From Actinobacteria bacterium UBA2279 (GTDB taxonomy: Bacteria; Actinomycetota; Coriobacteriia; Anaerosomatales; Anaerosomataceae), in NCBI GenBank assembly GCA_002347365.1, contig DDWT01000013.1, positions 47,433 through 111,432 of the forward strand: a stretch of DNA of 64,000 nucleotides. Reading direction: 5' to 3'. The translations under genes and the position numbers were made by a program. This document shows, one piece after another, positions 23,691-32,941 of the stretch (its first letter is position 1; the number at the start of each line of letters is the position of its first letter). The notes below the pieces were generated by a model, which had not been told where the DNA came from, did not search any database, and saw nothing but the letters and a program-made list of their open reading frames with translations.

Positions 23691-25340
23691 ATGACTGCTA
23701 TCACTGAAGCGTGGAGAGCCGGGCTTCTCGGCCGCGACAACTGGATAGGCAACATCACCGCCGGAATCGTCGTCGGCGTCGTTTCGATACCACTTTCGAT
23801 GGCGTTCGCCATCGCCTCCGGTGCCAAGCCCGAGCAGGGTCTCTACACCGCCATCGTCGCTGCGCTCGCCGTTTCGCTCTTCGGCGGTACGCGCGTTCAG
23901 GTCGCCGGCCCCACCGGCGCATTCGCGATCCTTTTGTTCAGCGTGACCGCCAAGTACGGCATCTCCGGTTTGCAGGTGGCCACCATCCTCGCCGGCATCA
24001 TGCTGCTCCTGTTCGGCATCACCAAACTCGGCAGCGTCATCCGCTTCATCCCAGAACCCGTCATCCTCGGCTTCACCGCTGGTGTCGCCATCGTCATCTG
24101 GGTGGGGCAGTGGCAGAGCTTCTTCGGCCTGGAGAAGGTCTCCGCCGAACACTTCCACGAGAAGCTGCTCGCGCTGCTCGCCAACCTCCCGCACCTGCAC
24201 CCGGCGACCACCGCGCTCGGCATCGCCAGCGTGCTCATCATCGTTCTGTGGCCGAAGCTGCCTGCAGTCGGCAAGATTCCGGGACCGCTCGTGGCCCTGG
24301 TGGTCGCGACAGTCCTGCAGTCCTCCATGCACATAGACGGAGTCGCAACGATCGGCTCGGCGTTCGGCGGCATCCCACAGGGGCTTCCGACGTTCCATGT
24401 GCCGTCGGTGTCGTTCGGGTTGGTGCTCGAACTCATCCGCCCGGCTTTCGCCATCGCGCTGCTGGGCTCGGTCGAGTCCCTGCTCTCCGCCACCGTGGTC
24501 GATGGCATGACCGGTACGAAGCACAACTCGAACCAGGAGTTGATCGGCCAGGGTATCGGGAACATCGCCTCGGCGCTCTTCGGCGGCTTCGCGGCCACCG
24601 GCGCCATCGCCCGCACCGCCACCAGCGTGCGCCACGGCGGCAACAGCCCACTCGCTGGCATAGTCAGCTCGGCCACGCTTGTCCTGGTGCTTGTGGCGCT
24701 CGCACCGCTCGCCTACAACGTGCCGCTTGCGACTCTCGCTGCAGTGCTGTTCGTCGTCGCATACAACATGAGTGAGGCCCCTCGCGTCATCCGCACGATC
24801 AAGCGCGCGCCCACGGCCGACGTGGCGATCATGCTGATCACGCTGGGCCTCACCGTCTTCGCCGACCTCATCGTCGCCGTGAACGTGGGCGTCATCCTCG
24901 CGATGCTCAACTTCATGCGTCGAATGTCCAGCTCGGTGGAGACCCGTACCATGGGGGCCGACGAGATAGCCGAGACGGTCGTCGGCACCTCCTGCACGAT
25001 GGTGCCTGAGGGTGTCTTGGTCTATGCGATCGAAGGCCCGTTCTTCTTCGGCGCTGTCCAGCAGTTCGAGGCGGCGTTAGAACACACGCACACCGAACCG
25101 ACCGTACTGGTGATCAGCCTCAAGCACGTGCCCTTCATCGACCTCACCGGCATTCTTGCGCTTAAGGAAGTCATCGAGCGTTCGGCAAAGCACAGCATAG
25201 ATGTCCGTTTGTGCTGCGCCAACGAACTTGTGACCGGCAAGCTCGATAAGGCCGGCGTTAGTGAGATGCTGCGCGTGCCCGTCTCGGCCACACTCTCCGA
25301 GGTGCTGGCGCACACCCCTCTCGAAGCGGCGCCCGCCTAG
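23691..25340 (+). CDS. SulP-family anion transporter with STAS domain
   Basis: About 549 residues: a 14-segment SLC26/SulP membrane domain followed by a C-terminal STAS domain (VPEGVLVYAIEGPFFFGAVQ, then VLVISLKHVPFIDLTGILAL). The family block LGSVESLLSATVVDGMTGTK followed by HNSNQELIGQGIGNIAS is intact. Bacterial members import bicarbonate, sulfate or dicarboxylates; the STAS Asp-Leu-Thr region is present but the usual Ser phosphosite is Thr. ATG 23691 is preferred to the TTG 23682. It overlaps the converging glycosylase gene by 4 bp. Confidence 0.93.
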   Translation: MTAITEAWRAGLLGRDNWIGNITAGIVVGVVSIPLSMAFAIASGAKPEQGLYTAIVAALAVSLFGGTRVQVAGPTGAFAILLFSVTAKYGISGLQVATILAGIMLLLFGITKLGSVIRFIPEPVILGFTAGVAIVIWVGQWQSFFGLEKVSAEHFHEKLLALLANLPHLHPATTALGIASVLIIVLWPKLPAVGKIPGPLVALVVATVLQSSMHIDGVATIGSAFGGIPQGLPTFHVPSVSFGLVLELIRPAFAIALLGSVESLLSATVVDGMTGTKHNSNQELIGQGIGNIASALFGGFAATGAIARTATSVRHGGNSPLAGIVSSATLVLVLVALAPLAYNVPLATLAAVLFVVAYNMSEAPRVIRTIKRAPTADVAIMLITLGLTVFADLIVAVNVGVILAMLNFMRRMSSSVETRTMGADEIAETVVGTSCTMVPEGVLVYAIEGPFFFGAVQQFEAALEHTHTEPTVLVISLKHVPFIDLTGILALKEVIERSAKHSIDVRLCCANELVTGKLDKAGVSEMLRVPVSATLSEVLAHTPLEAAPA

Positions 25341-25966
25341 TCCAGTAGCCCGCGGTCCTTCGCGGCCCACAGGTACAGCGACGCCACGCTGCGGTACGGC
25401 CGCCATGCCTCGCCCGCCTCGGCGAACTCCTCGCGCGTTGCCGGCCGCTGATGACCGAGCAGCCATCCCGCAGCACGCAGCAGTCCCGCGTCATCAAGCG
25501 CCAGGACGTCGAGCCTGCCGAGCGAGAAGATGAGGAACATCTCGGCGGTCCACCGGCCTATGCCCTTCACGAGTGTGACCTCCTCGATAACCGCTTCGTC
25601 ATCAAGGGCGCCGAGGCCATCGAGGTCGATCCGACGCGTGAGCACCGCATCCGCAAGGTCTTTGAGGTACCGCGACTTCTGGCCCGAGAGGCCGACGGCT
25701 CGCATGTCCTCCACCGCCAGTCCCGCGATGTCTTCCGGTGTCACGGGAGTGAGCGCCTCGAAGCGGTGCCAGATCGTGCCCGCGGCCTTCAGCGAGAGTT
25801 GCTGGTAGACGATGGACTCGCACAGTGCTCGGAATGGGTCTTGTGCCGACTTCAGCTCAAGAAGGCCGACAGCGTCCAACACCGCGGCGAAGCGCGGGTC
25901 GGCGGCTCGCAGAGCACCGACCGCTGCCGATCTCCCATCAAAACGCATGACCCCGTCGACGACCAC
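25337..25966 (-). CDS. DNA-3-methyladenine glycosylase II-like (HhH-GPD)
   Basis: About 209 residues, the compact AlkA form without the N-terminal extra domain. FRALCESIVYQQLSLKAAGT is the family's first helix block, TLVKGIGRWTAEMFLIFSLG is the helix-hairpin-helix, and DVLALDDAGL carries the catalytic Asp. It removes alkylated purines from DNA as the first step of base excision repair. No iron-sulfur cysteines are present, as expected for AlkA rather than EndoIII. The ends overlap the converging SulP gene. Confidence 0.92.
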   Translation of the reverse strand: MVVDGVMRFDGRSAAVGALRAADPRFAAVLDAVGLLELKSAQDPFRALCESIVYQQLSLKAAGTIWHRFEALTPVTPEDIAGLAVEDMRAVGLSGQKSRYLKDLADAVLTRRIDLDGLGALDDEAVIEEVTLVKGIGRWTAEMFLIFSLGRLDVLALDDAGLLRAAGWLLGHQRPATREEFAEAGEAWRPYRSVASLYLWAAKDRGLLD

Positions 25967-26018
25967 CCAACACCTCCGCTGAACGACGCTGACACGCTTA
26001 CAGTGCCATGCTGACAGG

Positions 26019-26597
26019 CTACTCCTTCGATTCGATGGTTCGACCCACCGCGAACGCGTCAGCCACCTTCTCGCCCAGCCGCCGGTATTCGCGCGACCCG
26101 GGGATGTAGACGAGCGGGTCCAACCGCATCACGTCGACCTTCTCGCCGGTGTCATCAAGGATGCTCTCCTCGGCGTGGCTCTCCACACACTCGCCGACGA
26201 CGAGCACGTACTCGCCGATCTCGATCTCGTGAGTGACACGGCACTCCATGTTGTAGGGGCACTCGGCGATGATGGGCGCCGAAACGACCGATCCGGGCTG
26301 CGCGGTCCATCCCGTGTCGGCGAACTTGTCGGTCTTGCGACCGCTCACGATGCCGAAGTAGTCGACGACGGCAGCGTCGTCCGCACGCGGGATGTTGACC
26401 GTGAACTCACGGTGCTCACGGATGAGCTCGAGCGTCCGGCGCGTGCGCCGAAGCGCCATGGCTACGGAAGGCGGTGTGCCGGCGCCGATACCTATCCAGG
26501 CGACTGCGAGCGCATCGTGCTCGGCCATGGTTCCGCCGAGCACAAGCGGTGAGGGCATGGGATACAGGCGATCGGTCGGACCGAGTAGCTTCTTCAC
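26019..26597 (-). CDS. Flavin reductase-like FMN-binding protein
   Basis: About 192 residues of the flavin-reductase/FMN-binding split-barrel type: PSPLVLGGTMAEHDALAVAW, AMALRRTRRTLELIREHREF, TVNIPRADDAAVVDYFGIVS and KTDKFADTGW are the usual blocks, with FMN contacts in the first two. Archaeal and anaerobic-bacterial members (flavoredoxin-like) use NAD(P)H or ferredoxin to reduce FMN or other acceptors. GAGGAGGA precedes the GTG start. It diverges from the CPBP gene on the other strand. Confidence 0.88.
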   Translation of the reverse strand: MKKLLGPTDRLYPMPSPLVLGGTMAEHDALAVAWIGIGAGTPPSVAMALRRTRRTLELIREHREFTVNIPRADDAAVVDYFGIVSGRKTDKFADTGWTAQPGSVVSAPIIAECPYNMECRVTHEIEIGEYVLVVGECVESHAEESILDDTGEKVDVMRLDPLVYIPGSREYRRLGEKVADAFAVGRTIESKE

Positions 26598-26684
26598 GAG
26601 GGTCCTCCTCAGACACGTGCGAGCGGTTTATGGCATGTTTGTGGTCACTGTTGAATGTATCACTCGAGGAGGCGGGATCAGGCG

Positions 26685-27493
26685 GTGCGCTCATCAGCCC
26701 ACAGCAGAGACGATGCGACGGTGCGCTTTCTTGCGCTCGCCTTTGGAATCGCATGGGCGGGATGGCTTCCCATGGCAGCGGCGGATACCGGTCTTCTGGG
26801 ATCCGTACGATTTCCGGAAATCATGAAAGACCTCGCCGCATGGAGCCCTTCGGTCGCCGCGTTCATACTGGCGAGTCTCAGGTTCGGGCCTGCAGGCGCA
26901 AGGCGCTTCTTGGCCGACGGGTTGCGGATCCGCGATCCGGCGATCGCGTACGTGATCGCGCTGGCCGGACCGGCCGCTGCAGGTGCAGTCGCGATACTCG
27001 GCTTCGTCGCGCTGGGAGGCCGCGCACCGGAGTGGGCGACCCCTCCGGGCTGTGGCAGCTGCCGCTGCTGTTCGCCTATGTGCTTGTGCTGGGCGGACCG
27101 CTTGGCGAGGAGTATGGCTGGCGAGGCTTCTTACTGCCCCGGCTCCTGGAGCGCCGCTTGCCGGCTCTTGCCGCACTGATAGTTAGGGTGATCTGGTCTG
27201 CCTGGCATCTTCCGCTCTTCTTCATCGATGGGACCATCCAGTCACAGGTCGGATTCGGATGGTACTCCCTGCTGACCATGGGACTCTCTGTCGTGTATAC
27301 CTACCTCTTCCTGATGACCGAGGGCAGCGTCGTCGTGGCGACCCTCCTCCACACTGCAGGCAACCTCACGGCCGGTGTGCTCCCACTGTTGCCCGGAAGC
27401 GTGACTCCCGGGGCCTCCGGACAGTTCCCCGTATTCGCCGTCGTAGTGGCGATCATCGCCGCTGGCCTGCTTCCCGCGCTGAGAAACCGATAG
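26685..27493 (+). pseudogene. CPBP-family intramembrane protease gene with a -1 frameshift
   Basis: The first part, VRSSAHSRDDATVRFLALAF to GGRAPEWATP, and the second part, SGLWQLPLLFAYVLVLGGPL, GEEYGWRGFLLPRLLERRL, WSAWHLPLFFIDG and LLHTAGNLTAG, are in different frames. Together they make one complete CPBP (Abi) protein of about 270 residues with the EExxxR and HxxxF active-site motifs intact. The shift lies near 27039-27045 in ACCCCTCC, where one base seems to be missing. GAGGAGG precedes the GTG start. True mutation or sequencing error cannot be separated here. Confidence 0.8.
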
Positions 27494-27554
27494 CGAAGCG
27501 CCACTTCGGGTAGTCACTACTGCGAGTCCTGTCCCCAATCCGAGGAGGCTATGC

Positions 27555-28127
27555 ATGCGCATCAAGGGCACGATGACCGAGAAGAACCTGCTGAAGTCAT
27601 TCGCTGGCGAAAGTCAGGCACGGAATCGATACACGTTCTTCGCAAGCGCGGCGAAGAAGGAGGGCTTCGAGCAGATATCCGCGCTATTCCTGGAGACCGC
27701 GGACAACGAGAAGGAGCACTCCAAGGTCTTCTTCAAGTACCTGGAGGGCGGCGACGCCGAGATCACCGCGACATATCCTGCGGGCAAGATCGGAACGACC
27801 GCCGAGAACCTCCTGGCGGCTGCAGATGGTGAACTGGAGGAGTGGGGCACACTCTACCCCGACTTCGCCGCCGTTGCCGAGGATGAGGGCTTCGCAGATA
27901 TCGCCACCTCATGGCGCGAGATAGCCGAGGTCGAGCAGCACCACGAGGCGCGTTACCGCAAGCTGCTGGCAAACGTCGAGGCCGGACTGGTCTTCCGCCG
28001 CAGCGAAGAAGTGATGTGGAAGTGTCGCAACTGCGGCTACGTCCACCACGGTGCCGAGGCACCCAAGATGTGTCCCGCCTGCAAGCATCCGCAGGCCTAC
28101 TACGAACTCTTCGTCGAGAACTACTAG
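27555..28127 (+). CDS. rbr: Rubrerythrin
   Basis: Peroxide-reducing diiron protein of 190 residues. Ferritin-like domain: LLKSFAGESQARNRYTFFAS, ETADNEKEHSKVFFKYL and IAEVEQHHEARYRKLL supply the Glu/His ligands; C-terminal rubredoxin-like domain: WKCRNCGYVHHGAEAPKMCP then ACKHPQAYYEL supplies CxxC and CxxC iron ligands. It protects anaerobes against hydrogen peroxide with electrons from rubredoxin or ferredoxin. GAGGAGG precedes the ATG. A hairpin follows 26 bp after the stop. Confidence 0.96.
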   Translation: MRIKGTMTEKNLLKSFAGESQARNRYTFFASAAKKEGFEQISALFLETADNEKEHSKVFFKYLEGGDAEITATYPAGKIGTTAENLLAAADGELEEWGTLYPDFAAVAEDEGFADIATSWREIAEVEQHHEARYRKLLANVEAGLVFRRSEEVMWKCRNCGYVHHGAEAPKMCPACKHPQAYYELFVENY

Positions 28128-28153
28128 GGCGCACGCGTCCGGGATCATTTGTA

Positions 28154-28179
28154 CCCGCACTGCTGCCGGGCAGTGCGGG
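28154..28179 (+). terminator. Hairpin after rubrerythrin
   Basis: Perfect 10-bp stem CCCGCACTGC (28154-28163) with its complement (28170-28179) and a six-base loop. It probably ends the rubrerythrin transcript. The following bases contain scattered Ts only. Confidence 0.65.
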
Positions 28180-28277
28180 CACTTCTCGTTGGTGCAGCTT
28201 GAGTTCGAGCGACAAGCGTGCAAGAGTACCCTGAGTCGGTCACCCCACATGATGCGCGGCAGAGCCGAGGAGCACGC

Positions 28278-30494
28278 GTGAGCGATAGTCCCCAAGATGA
28301 CGCTGCGCCCACATCGCCAGGGGCGCCGTTGCGACCACTCGGCCGTCCGTTGTTTATCGCCACGATCGGCCTCTCGTCGTTCACGCTGTTCGCGCTCGAA
28401 CTACTCGCAGGTCGGCTCGTGCTGCCGATATTCGGTGGCACCCCTTCGGTATGGACTACTGCACTATGTTTCTTCACCGCCGTCGTGTTTTCCGGCTACG
28501 CGTACGCACACCTCATCGCAACCCGGTTCGGACAGCGCAGCGGAGGGGTGCTGCACCTTCTGTTCGCGGCCGCTGTCATCGCAGCAACCGCCCTTGCGCC
28601 CGCCGACCTGACGGCGCTCCGGCACCCGGGAATACCCGCAGCGATCGACGTGCTGCTCGCGCTCGGCCTCATCGCAGGCGCGCCAGCGCTGCTGTTCGCA
28701 GCGACCACGCCGCTGCTCTCGGCATGGTTCTCCCAACGCGGCCGCGATCCATGGTGGCTCTATGCCGTGTCGAACGGGGCGAGTCTGGCGGGGCTACTCG
28801 CATACCCGTTCGTCATCGAGCCGTTCATGCCACTCTCCGCACAGCGGACGGCGCTGCGTGTACTGGTCGCCATACTGACGGCGCTGCTCGCTGGCGTCGT
28901 CGCCGGTGCACAGCGCGGCGCACACGGCGGTCGACCCGTCCGAACGCCGCGTCCGGCGCTTCGACGACGATTCGCGTGGCTCTTCGCTGCGATGATCCCG
29001 GCCGGACTGCTCTCGGCCACGACCATGCACATCGCGACCGATCAGGTCTCCACGCCGCTGCTGTGGGTCGGTCCGCTCGGCATCTACCTTGGCAGTTTCG
29101 TGCTCGCGTTCTCCCGGCAAGGTCGACGCGTTCTACCCATCGCCGAGAAACTCGTGCCGGCCGCGGCAACGATCATGTGGGTTCCTTTCATCGCACGGGT
29201 GAGCTGGCCGGCTCCGGTGATCGTCCTCGTCCTGTTGTCGGCCTTCGGCGTTCTTGCCATAGCGATCCACGGCCGACTCGCTCTCTCCCGTCCTGATGAG
29301 ACACACCTGACCGGCTTCTACCTCGTGGTTTCAGCTGGCGGACTGCTGGCAACTGCCTTCGTGGCGCTCGTCGCACCGGTGATCTTCAGCGATGTCCACG
29401 AGTACCCCTTGCTTATCATTGGGGGACTGGCAGCGCTTGCCATGCTACCGGGACCCGTGTGGTCCCCGGCGTCCGGGCCCGGCGCTGCGCTGCGAAACGC
29501 GGCGCTTCGCCTGACCCCCTATCTCGCCATGGGCGCGCTACTCCTCGTGAGCGTCTCGGCGGACGCCCCTGACCCTGCGGTCTTCGTGGCAGTCGTTCTG
29601 GCCGTAGGTGCGCAGGTCGTGCTCGTCGGCCGCACTCCGCGCGCCCTGGCTATCGCAACCAGCGTCGCCCTGGCCGTACTGCTGCTGCTCTTCTCGCCCA
29701 CTCACCTCGTCCGAGTACGCACCTTCTTCGGCATAACGCAGGTTCGCGAGGACAAGGGCGGCGAATCGCTGTCCGAGATGCACGGGACCACGCTTCACGG
29801 TCTGCAGTTCAAAGACGAGCGCCGGATCGAGCCCACATCATATTTCGTGCGCTCCGGTCCTCTGGGCGACGTATTCGCCGAGCTGGCCGACCGCCGACCG
29901 GGTGCCGCGGACATCGGCGTCGTCGGACTCGGCATCGGGACCATCGCGGCATACGAACGCCCCGGTGACGCGATGACGTACTTCGAGGTCGACCAGGCCG
30001 TCGTCGACCTCGCCCTCGATCGTCGCTACTTCACCTATCTCACTGATGCACCGTCACCTCCGCAGATCGTTCTGGGTGACGGGCGTCTCTCGCTTGCCGC
30101 GCGTCCCGGCCCTACATTCGATCTGCTCATACTCGATGCGTTCTCCTCGGACTCGGTGCCCGCACATCTGCTCACCCGGGAAGCGATACAGACATACCTG
30201 CGCACGCTCAAACCGGGCGGCCTCCTCGTATTCCAGCTCACCAATCGCCATTTCGACCTGACGCCCGCAGTTGCCGAGACGGCCCGCACGGCAGGTCTCG
30301 ATTCCCGAACGCTGTTGTTCACCGCCGGGGACGCCGAGAGCGAGAATCTCGCCGCGCAGTCCTCGCGATGGCTGGTCGTGGGGCAACAAGGATCGATGGA
30401 GTGGTTCGACGCGAACGGCTGGGAGCACGCGGGAGGCGGACCGGTGTTGACCGATGACTACACGAGCATCCTGCAGCTGATGCGGTGGCGATGA
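28278..30494 (+). CDS. Polytopic membrane protein fused to a spermidine synthase-like domain
   Basis: About 738 residues. The first 500 form 12-14 membrane helices; the last 230 are a spermidine synthase-like Rossmann fold: DIGVVGLGIGTIAAYERPGD is the S-adenosyl-binding loop, YFEVDQAVVDLA supplies the acidic residue, VLGDGRLSLA and FDLLILDAFSSDSVPAHLLT follow. The Asp-Ala-Phe-Ser motif is typical of these fused proteins, which are widespread and have no proven aminopropyl transferase activity. GTG 28278 is chosen since CGAGGAGC precedes it. It stands alone in its operon. Confidence 0.85.
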   Translation: MSDSPQDDAAPTSPGAPLRPLGRPLFIATIGLSSFTLFALELLAGRLVLPIFGGTPSVWTTALCFFTAVVFSGYAYAHLIATRFGQRSGGVLHLLFAAAVIAATALAPADLTALRHPGIPAAIDVLLALGLIAGAPALLFAATTPLLSAWFSQRGRDPWWLYAVSNGASLAGLLAYPFVIEPFMPLSAQRTALRVLVAILTALLAGVVAGAQRGAHGGRPVRTPRPALRRRFAWLFAAMIPAGLLSATTMHIATDQVSTPLLWVGPLGIYLGSFVLAFSRQGRRVLPIAEKLVPAAATIMWVPFIARVSWPAPVIVLVLLSAFGVLAIAIHGRLALSRPDETHLTGFYLVVSAGGLLATAFVALVAPVIFSDVHEYPLLIIGGLAALAMLPGPVWSPASGPGAALRNAALRLTPYLAMGALLLVSVSADAPDPAVFVAVVLAVGAQVVLVGRTPRALAIATSVALAVLLLLFSPTHLVRVRTFFGITQVREDKGGESLSEMHGTTLHGLQFKDERRIEPTSYFVRSGPLGDVFAELADRRPGAADIGVVGLGIGTIAAYERPGDAMTYFEVDQAVVDLALDRRYFTYLTDAPSPPQIVLGDGRLSLAARPGPTFDLLILDAFSSDSVPAHLLTREAIQTYLRTLKPGGLLVFQLTNRHFDLTPAVAETARTAGLDSRTLLFTAGDAESENLAAQSSRWLVVGQQGSMEWFDANGWEHAGGGPVLTDDYTSILQLMRWR

Positions 30495-30741
30495 GTTTCG
30501 GTCGTGTTGCGCGGCAGCCCTAGCGGACGAGCGGCGGCAGCATGTTCGAACTCCAGCGACTGCCCAACCAGCTCGGCTCGGGAACACTGCGAGGGGCCCA
30601 CGGGTGGGCGGGACACGTCTCGTGGGTCATCGGCCGATCTGGCGTCGCTGAGCGGTGCCGTCCATTGCTGCGTCGTTGCTGGATAGTGCACCTCTTCTAT
30701 GCTGTGTCGGGCATCTTGCTTCTTCTATCATCGGCCTCCAA

Positions 30742-30758
30742 ATAGCACAGTGCTATTG
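30742..30758. promoter_or_regulatory. Palindrome upstream of the LysR-type gene
   Basis: AATAGCAC-A-GTGCTATT, perfect 8-bp arms with one central base, 33 bp before the LysR-type start codon. It is a candidate autoregulatory site. The 300 bases between 30495 and 30791 otherwise hold no gene that can be supported, though they are rich in short GC inverted repeats. Confidence 0.5.
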
Positions 30759-30791
30759 TTGCTTCCTTCGTTTGTACGTAAGCTGTACTTA

Positions 30792-31715
30792 ATGTTAAAC
30801 GTACACCGCATGAGCATTCTCCGCGAAGTCGCGACGCGTGGCGGTATTGCCGCCGCAGCCGAGGCGCTGTACATGACGCCTTCCGCCGTCAGCCAGCACA
30901 TGGCGGCACTCGAACGAGAAGCCGGGATATCGCTGCTTGAACGGGTTGGCCGAGGAGTGCGTCTGACCCCCGCGGGTGACCGGTTGGTCGCTCACACGGA
31001 GCGGCTGCTCGCGGTTCTCGAAGAAGCCGAGGCCGACCTCGATGATATCTCCCATGGCGTAGCGGGTCGTCTGCGCATCTGCGCCTTCCCTACCGCTGCC
31101 AGAGCGCTGCTCGCGCCAGCGCTCACGCTGCTCAGGCAACGTCATCCCAGACTCGAACTCGCGATGACGGACCTCGAACCCGAAGAATCGATCCCCTTGC
31201 TGAAGGTCCGGGAGATCGACGTGGTCGTCACCTACGAATTCGACCACCTGCCGATTCCTGAAGACCCCGGCGTCGAGCGCCATGTCTTGATGTCCGAACC
31301 CATCTACCTCGCAGTGCCGGCCTCGCACCCGCTCGCGGCCGGACCCGTCGCCGTTGCGGACTTCCGCGATACAGAGTGGGTGGTCGGTCGCGAGGGCGCG
31401 CCGTTCATGGAAGTCACTCGCAGCGTGGGGCACGAAGCCGGGTTCGAGCCCAAGGTCAACCTCCAGAGCAACGACTACCAGGTGATCCTCGCCTGTGTCG
31501 CACAGGGGCTCGGCGTCACACTCGTCCCGCCTCTTGCCCTGTTCGCGGACTATCCCGGCATCGTGTTCCACGTGCCGACCGACATGGACATCACGCGCCG
31601 GGAGGTCGCCGTCATCCGGCGTGGAAGCGGCGGCAACCCGATCATCGCGACCACACTGGAAACGCTGCGGGAGGTCACTGCCAACCTGCCTCGGCGCGGA
31701 CCGACCATCGGCTGA
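30792..31715 (+). CDS. LysR-family transcriptional regulator
   Basis: About 308 residues. N-terminal winged helix: VHRMSILREVATRGGIAAAA, EALYMTPSAVSQHMAALERE and AGISLLERVGRGVRLTPAGD. The rest is the periplasmic-binding-protein-like effector domain (LRICAFPTAARALLAPALTL, then GRLR start). The ATG at 30792 is chosen since homologues begin there; no ribosome site is clear, so the mRNA may be leaderless. No divergent gene is adjacent, so the target is unknown. The similarity is to LysR regulators of amino-acid or aromatic metabolism only at family level. Confidence 0.9.
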   Translation: MLNVHRMSILREVATRGGIAAAAEALYMTPSAVSQHMAALEREAGISLLERVGRGVRLTPAGDRLVAHTERLLAVLEEAEADLDDISHGVAGRLRICAFPTAARALLAPALTLLRQRHPRLELAMTDLEPEESIPLLKVREIDVVVTYEFDHLPIPEDPGVERHVLMSEPIYLAVPASHPLAAGPVAVADFRDTEWVVGREGAPFMEVTRSVGHEAGFEPKVNLQSNDYQVILACVAQGLGVTLVPPLALFADYPGIVFHVPTDMDITRREVAVIRRGSGGNPIIATTLETLREVTANLPRRGPTIG

Positions 31716-31795
31716 CAGGCACTGACTGTCACTTTTCCCCAGCTTCTTATTGATTCTGAAGTGGCAAACGCCGATTCTTTGGGACAGGGGGATTC

Positions 31796-32062
31796 GTGAC
31801 CTCCCAGGCGACCGCACTGAGAGGGGGCAACGTGACGGGCCTACGCGATTCAGTCGTGCAAACGCTTGCGCCATACGTTGGGGAGATGGTGGCAGACACA
31901 TGCGTACGCGCAACGGCGCTATCGCTCGGCAAGACGACAGATGATCTTGGCCGAGACGATCTGGACGCACTGTCTGCGAACGTTCGCAGACTGTTGGCGC
32001 CCGTGGCGCCGAGAGATGCGATCGAAGGACTTCTGGCAGAGATAGAAAGGGGTGTCGCATGA
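31796..32062 (+). CDS. Small partner protein of the orphan sensor
   Basis: About 88 residues, mostly helical, no membrane segment: LRDSVVQTLAPYVGEMVADT followed by CVRATALSLGKTTDDLGRDD. No family recognised. Two possible starts, GTG 31796 (with CAGGGGG upstream) and GTG 31832 (with GAGAGGGGGC upstream). The stop overlaps the start of the sensor-like membrane protein (ATGA). The pairing suggests the small protein works with the membrane protein. Confidence 0.65.
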   Translation: MTSQATALRGGNVTGLRDSVVQTLAPYVGEMVADTCVRATALSLGKTTDDLGRDDLDALSANVRRLLAPVAPRDAIEGLLAEIERGVA

Positions 32063-32916
32063 GCGCGAAAACCGCCGTCGACAGCTCTGCCGTCCGCAAG
32101 CCTTCGGTGATCTCGGCAAACACCGTCCGCATCGCGGCGATCCTGTTCATACTTCTGGTAGCGTTCCATGTCCTCAACACCCTGTCGTATGCAGACAAGC
32201 TGTCCGAGACGATGGCAAACGCTGTGTACGTGTTCGGCATAGCGCTGCAGCCGCTGTGCGCCATCATCGCGCTCTGGGTCGCCCTGAAGATCGGTTGGTC
32301 CGAGAGTGTCGGTAGGCAGTGGACCCTCGTCGCCGCCGGCGTTGCCGCATTCGCGATCGGCGACATCGTCTGGGCCGTCATCGAACTCGGAATGGGACTC
32401 GATCCGTACCCCAGCATCGCCGATTTCTTCTACCCGCTCGAGTACGTCCTATTCGTGGTCGCGATAATCCTGGCTATTCGTTCGTACGCCGGGCTGGTCA
32501 AGACGCGCACTCCCGTGTTGGTGGGCGGTGCGCTGGGTGCTGTGGGTGTTGGCGTCGTATACTTGGCGCTCCTCAAGCCCTACATCTTCCCGGCAGGCCC
32601 CGATGAGCTCGACGCGATCGGCAAGTTCGTGAGCACCCTGTACCCCGTGGGGGACATCGTCTTCATGTTCGGGCCGGCCATCACCCTCGGGTTGGTCATC
32701 AGACAACTTGGAGCCGGACGCTTCGCGTGGCCGTGGTGGATCATCGTCGTGGGAGCCCTGATCTTCGCACTCACGGACTCTTACTACGCATACGCGGACT
32801 GGTCAGGAAGCGGGATGACCGCCGCTATGGATCTTGGCTGGATCAGCACACACATGCTCTTCGCATGCGCCGTCCTTGTTGCACGCGATGTCTATCGGGC
32901 AGCCGAACGACACTAG
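32059..32916 (+). CDS. Stand-alone eight-helix sensor-like membrane protein
   Basis: About 285 residues with eight predicted helices. The motifs AIGDIVWAVIELGMGLDPYP, SIADFFYPLEYVLFVVAIIL and later TDSYYAYADWSGSG with DLGWISTHMLFACAVL match the 8TM input domain found in front of GGDEF/EAL or histidine kinase domains in many anaerobes (xPSIADxFYxLxYPLL). Here no output domain follows; the protein ends ARDVYRAAERH. It may therefore signal through the small protein encoded just upstream. GGGGTGTC precedes the overlap start. Confidence 0.72.
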   Translation: MSAKTAVDSSAVRKPSVISANTVRIAAILFILLVAFHVLNTLSYADKLSETMANAVYVFGIALQPLCAIIALWVALKIGWSESVGRQWTLVAAGVAAFAIGDIVWAVIELGMGLDPYPSIADFFYPLEYVLFVVAIILAIRSYAGLVKTRTPVLVGGALGAVGVGVVYLALLKPYIFPAGPDELDAIGKFVSTLYPVGDIVFMFGPAITLGLVIRQLGAGRFAWPWWIIVVGALIFALTDSYYAYADWSGSGMTAAMDLGWISTHMLFACAVLVARDVYRAAERH

Positions 32917-32941
32917 AAGCTCGTTCCGCCGCTGCAAGAGG

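Noticed and set aside
23460..24635. 391-codon minus-strand frame
   Set aside because: Antisense to panD and SulP, both of which are clear; acidic repetitive translation typical of a shadow.
30795..32417. 540-codon minus-strand frame
   Set aside because: Antisense to LysR, the small protein and the sensor gene; no recognised domain.
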